Below, in pieces: positions 61,744-64,000 of a DNA stretch of 64,000 nucleotides. Source of the DNA: Streptomyces sp. WAC05374. Lineage in GTDB: Bacteria > Actinomycetota > Actinomycetes > Streptomycetales > Streptomycetaceae. Position 1 is the stretch's first letter; each line of letters begins with the position of its first letter. The notes under the pieces were generated by a model. The model saw nothing but the letters and a program-made list of their open reading frames with translations, was not told the DNA's origin and searched no databases. The DNA lies in assembly GCF_004353505.1 (NCBI RefSeq), contig NZ_SMNQ01000019.1, positions 1 through 64,000 on the forward strand. Reading direction: 5' to 3'. The position numbers and the translations under genes were made by a program.

Positions 61744-61775
61744 AAGGGCCCGCCGCGACAGTGCGACGAGCCCTT
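61744..61775 (-). terminator. Hairpin after cdsA
   Basis: AAGGGC (61744-61749) and GCCCTT (61770-61775) close a 20-base loop that can fold further (CGCCG with CGACG). On the minus strand the stem is followed by TCGG, 22 bases beyond the cdsA stop and about 90 bases before rlmN. It probably ends the frr-cdsA transcript. Confidence 0.6.
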
Positions 61776-61796
61776 CCAGGGTAACCGGAGTGCGCT

Positions 61797-63092
61797 TCAG
61801 CCCGTTCCGACGAAGACCACGAGCAGCAGCCACACCACGGGAGCGGTCGGCAGCAGCGAGTCGAGGCGGTCCATGATGCCTCCGTGACCCGGCAGCAGGG
61901 TGCCCATGTCCTTGATGCCCAGGTCCCGCTTGATCATCGACTCGCCGAGGTCGCCCAGCGTGGCGCTGGCCGCGACGGCGAGGCCCAGCAGCAGCCCCTG
62001 CCACCAGTGGCCGCCGTCGATGGCGAACTCCATGCACAGCGCGCCCGCCGCCATGGCGAACGCCACCGCTCCCAGGAGCCCCTCGCGGGTCTTGCCGGGG
62101 CTGATGCGCGGCGCGAGCTTGTGCCTGCCGAACCGCCAGCCGACTGCGTACGCGCCGGTGTCGCTGACCACGGTCAGCAGCAGGAAGGTGAGCACCCGCC
62201 ACGGACCGTCGTCCGCGGCGAGCATCAGCGCCACGAACGTCGCCAGGAACGGCACGTAGAACGCCGCGAACAGGCCGGCCGTGACGTCCTTCAGGTAGCC
62301 CTCGGGCGGCTCGGTCATCCGCCACACGAGCACCGCGAGGCCGGTGAGCGCCATGGCGACCCAGGCCCCTTCCGCCCCGCGCACGTACCCGGCCACGACC
62401 ATGGCCGCGCCGCCGACGGCGAGCGGCACGAGCGGGGCCTTGATGGACTTGCGCTCCTGAAGGCGCGAGGTCAGCTCCCACAGCCCGACCACGACGGCGA
62501 CGGCGATCACGCCGACGAACACCGCCTTGACCACGAAGAGCGACGCGACGATCACCGCACCGAGACCGACGCCGACCCCTATGGCGGCCCTCAGGTCGCG
62601 GCCGGCCCGCTTCTTCTGCGGACCGGACGGACCGGGCTGCTCCGAAGGCTGCGGCGCTCCCGACGGCGAGCTGTCCATGGGCTCCTGCGGATTCTCCGGA
62701 TGCGGCTGCTGCTGCGGGTGCGGCGGCTGCTCGTGCTGCGGGTGCGGCGCGTGCGGTGCCTGCGGCTGCGCGTACTGCGGGTGCGCGTGCGGCGGCTGCC
62801 CGTGCGGCGGCGGCTGCTCCGGGTGGTGCTGCGGGTGGTGCTGCGGCATCTCCTCGCGGAACGGGGGACCGCTCAGCGGAGCGGTCCCCCGGTCGCGGTC
62901 GTCCTGGTCTCCGCCGGCGCCTTGGCCGGCGGGAACGTCGGGCACGATGGGCATGGGCCGAGTCTGCTGTGCCTCATGCCCGTCGTAGGCGGGACCCGCC
63001 GGAGCGCCCGGAGCGAACCCCGGGTGGTACCCCTGGTCGGGCGGACCCCAGTGACCGCCTCTCGGCGGGGCCCCCCAGGAAGAGTCGTTCAT
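61797..63092 (-). CDS. cdsA: Phosphatidate cytidylyltransferase with long His/Pro/Gln-rich N-terminal extension
   Basis: CdsA makes CDP-diacylglycerol, the precursor of all phospholipids. The signature GESMIKRDLGIKDMGTLLPG then HGGIMDRLDS is near residue 385-415. About eight membrane helices cover residues 165-431. The first 160 residues form a cytosolic extension rich in Pro, Gln and His, with roughly 12 His in 55 residues (about 80-135). Its DNA is a degenerate GCGG/GCTG microsatellite-like tract at 62690-62850. The ATG shares one base with the frr stop (TGATG), so the genes are coupled. Confidence 0.94.
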   Translation of the reverse strand: MNDSSWGAPPRGGHWGPPDQGYHPGFAPGAPAGPAYDGHEAQQTRPMPIVPDVPAGQGAGGDQDDRDRGTAPLSGPPFREEMPQHHPQHHPEQPPPHGQPPHAHPQYAQPQAPHAPHPQHEQPPHPQQQPHPENPQEPMDSSPSGAPQPSEQPGPSGPQKKRAGRDLRAAIGVGVGLGAVIVASLFVVKAVFVGVIAVAVVVGLWELTSRLQERKSIKAPLVPLAVGGAAMVVAGYVRGAEGAWVAMALTGLAVLVWRMTEPPEGYLKDVTAGLFAAFYVPFLATFVALMLAADDGPWRVLTFLLLTVVSDTGAYAVGWRFGRHKLAPRISPGKTREGLLGAVAFAMAAGALCMEFAIDGGHWWQGLLLGLAVAASATLGDLGESMIKRDLGIKDMGTLLPGHGGIMDRLDSLLPTAPVVWLLLVVFVGTG

Positions 63093-63649
63093 CAGACCTC
63101 GAGCAGCTCGGCTTCCTTGTGCTTGAGCAGCTCGTCCACCTGCGCGACGTACTTCGCGGTGGTGTCGTCGAGCTCCTTCTCCGCGCGGCGCCCCTCGTCC
63201 TCGCCGATGTCGCCGTCCTTGATCGCCTTGTCGATGGCGTCCTTGGCCTTGCGGCGCACCGAGCGGATCGAGACCTTGGCGTCCTCGGCCTTGCTCTTGG
63301 CGACCTTGATGTACTCCCGGCGGCGCTCCTCGGTGAGCTCGGGGAACACCACCCGGATGATGTTGCCGTCGTTGCTGGGGTTGACGCCCAGGTCGGAGTC
63401 GCGGATCGCCTGCTCGATGTTGCGCAGCGCGGACTTGTCGAACGGGGTCACCACGGCCATGCGCGGCTCCGGCACCGAGAACGAGGCGAGCTGGTTGATC
63501 GGCGTCAGCGCACCGTAGTAGTCGGCCACGATCTTGTTGAACATGGCCGGGTGCGCACGCCCGGTGCGGATCGCGGCGAAGTCCTCCTTGGCGACCACGA
63601 CGGCCTTCTCCATCTTCTCCTCGGCCTCGAGGAGGGTCTCTTCGATCAC
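63092..63649 (-). CDS. frr: Ribosome recycling factor
   Basis: RRF splits post-termination ribosomes with EF-G. The 185-residue length is standard. Characteristic segments are [44 protein letters not shown], and the helical bundle [15 protein letters not shown] near 130-145. I chose the second of two adjacent GTG codons (63649) because AGGAG is then 6 bases upstream and the standard length results. It is coupled to cdsA by a one-base overlap. pyrH precedes it by 175 bases. Confidence 0.96.
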   Translation of the reverse strand: MIEETLLEAEEKMEKAVVVAKEDFAAIRTGRAHPAMFNKIVADYYGALTPINQLASFSVPEPRMAVVTPFDKSALRNIEQAIRDSDLGVNPSNDGNIIRVVFPELTEERRREYIKVAKSKAEDAKVSIRSVRRKAKDAIDKAIKDGDIGEDEGRRAEKELDDTTAKYVAQVDELLKHKEAELLEV

Positions 63650-63763
63650 CACTTGCTCCTGCGTGTCTATGAGTAGGCCCGGCGTACGAAAGGGCCGCGG
63701 AACCTGCGTCGCGTCTGTCCCCTGCACGGTGTCCGACCGGCAGGGCTTTGTCCATCCCCTCGC

Positions 63764-63783
63764 GGGGCACCCCGGGGTGCCCC
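63764..63783. terminator. 20-base perfect palindrome between pyrH and frr
   Basis: GGGGCACCCCGGGGTGCCCC (63764-63783) is fully symmetrical. It is followed by three near-repeats of CCGGACCGGG (63784-63820). It may attenuate transcription from pyrH into frr. Its core CACCCCGGGGTG also occurs in the palindrome at 7875-7908. Confidence 0.6.
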
Positions 63784-63824
63784 CGGACCGGGTGGCCCCG
63801 GACCGGGAGTGCCCGGACCCGGGA

Positions 63825-64000
63825 TCAGGTCCTGGTGCCCTGGTCGCTCACGAGAGTGCCGATCTTCTCACCCTTCACGGCCCGGGCGATATTGCCCGCC
63901 GCGAGAAGCTCGAAGACGAGAATCGGCAGGTTGTTGTCGCGGCAGAGGGTGATGGCGGTGGCGTCGGCGACCTTGAGGTCGCGGGAGAGCACCTCGCCGT
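63825..64000 (-). CDS. pyrH: UMP kinase, C-terminal 57 residues (start lies beyond the window)
   Basis: The visible end reads [20 protein letters not shown], then [29 protein letters not shown] and a TGA stop at 63825-63827. These are the conserved last strands of bacterial UMP kinase (amino-acid kinase fold), which makes UDP for RNA and cell-envelope synthesis. The order pyrH-frr-cdsA is conserved in many bacteria and supports the call. Confidence 0.95.
   Translation of the reverse strand, partial: GEVLSRDLKVADATAITLCRDNNLPILVFELLAAGNIARAVKGEKIGTLVSDQGTRT

Overview
The window is very GC-rich, with GTG/ATG starts, many 4-base ATGA or GTGA gene overlaps and actinomycete-specific families (DUF4439, PF04672 methyltransferase, PucR, DasR operator). 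It looks like a core-chromosome segment of a Streptomyces or a close relative. Gene order from proS through ispG, a site-2 protease and dxr to cdsA, frr and pyrH matches what I remember of the S. coelicolor region around SCO5626-SCO5700. That synteny is memory, not a search result. I see no phage, insertion sequence, CRISPR array, tRNA or rRNA.

Layout. 1-2630 (+): end of an unknown gene, a DUF4439 ferritin-like protein, an APH-fold protein that lacks its catalytic aspartates, and an SPFH/slipin protein. 2631-6643: proS with two GNAT acetyltransferases, flanked by intergenic repeats in mirrored order. 6644-11745 (-): ispG, then aroA-dxr-rseP joined by 4-base overlaps; the aroA is atypical. 11791-20254 (-): acyl-CoA dehydrogenase, aldehyde dehydrogenase, DMT exporter, PucR regulator and a VirD4/TraD-like membrane ATPase. 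20507-26623: gabT, a shortened PAP2 phosphatase, a secreted GH18 chitinase under a DasR-type operator, a small conserved protein and an amine oxidase.

25205-32335 (-) reads as one polyamine operon: aldehyde dehydrogenase, PotD, PotA, PotB, PotC and a gamma-glutamylputrescine-oxidase-like enzyme. A second polyamine cluster (41860-45345) has another aldehyde dehydrogenase divergent from an Lrp/AsnC regulator and an aminotransferase. With gabT and the 13892-15334 dehydrogenase, this would take putrescine through GABA to succinate. Between the clusters lies a five-gene coupled operon (33878-38187): a likely aminodeoxyfutalosine deaminase for menaquinone synthesis, a glycerophosphodiesterase, a methyltransferase and a two-component system. 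Serine hydrolase and Ser/Thr kinase genes follow it.

45557-56517 (+ and -): a degenerate ABC exporter pair behind a perfect 20-base palindrome, a LOG-like protein, a second serine hydrolase, two glycosyltransferases, a second NarL-type two-component pair, a DMT transporter and an orphan HAMP histidine kinase. 56571-60511 (-): thiBPQ-type thiamine uptake genes preceded by a clear TPP riboswitch. 60543-64000 (-): rlmN, cdsA with a His/Pro-rich extension, frr and the end of pyrH.

The most distinctive items are the mirrored repeats around proS, the catalytically dead APH protein, the atypical aroA coupled to dxr, the palindrome before the ABC pair, the operator-like motif shared by both polyamine aldehyde dehydrogenase promoters, and the deaminase operon that carries its own sensor-regulator pair. 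I found no convincing wholly new defence or biosynthetic system.
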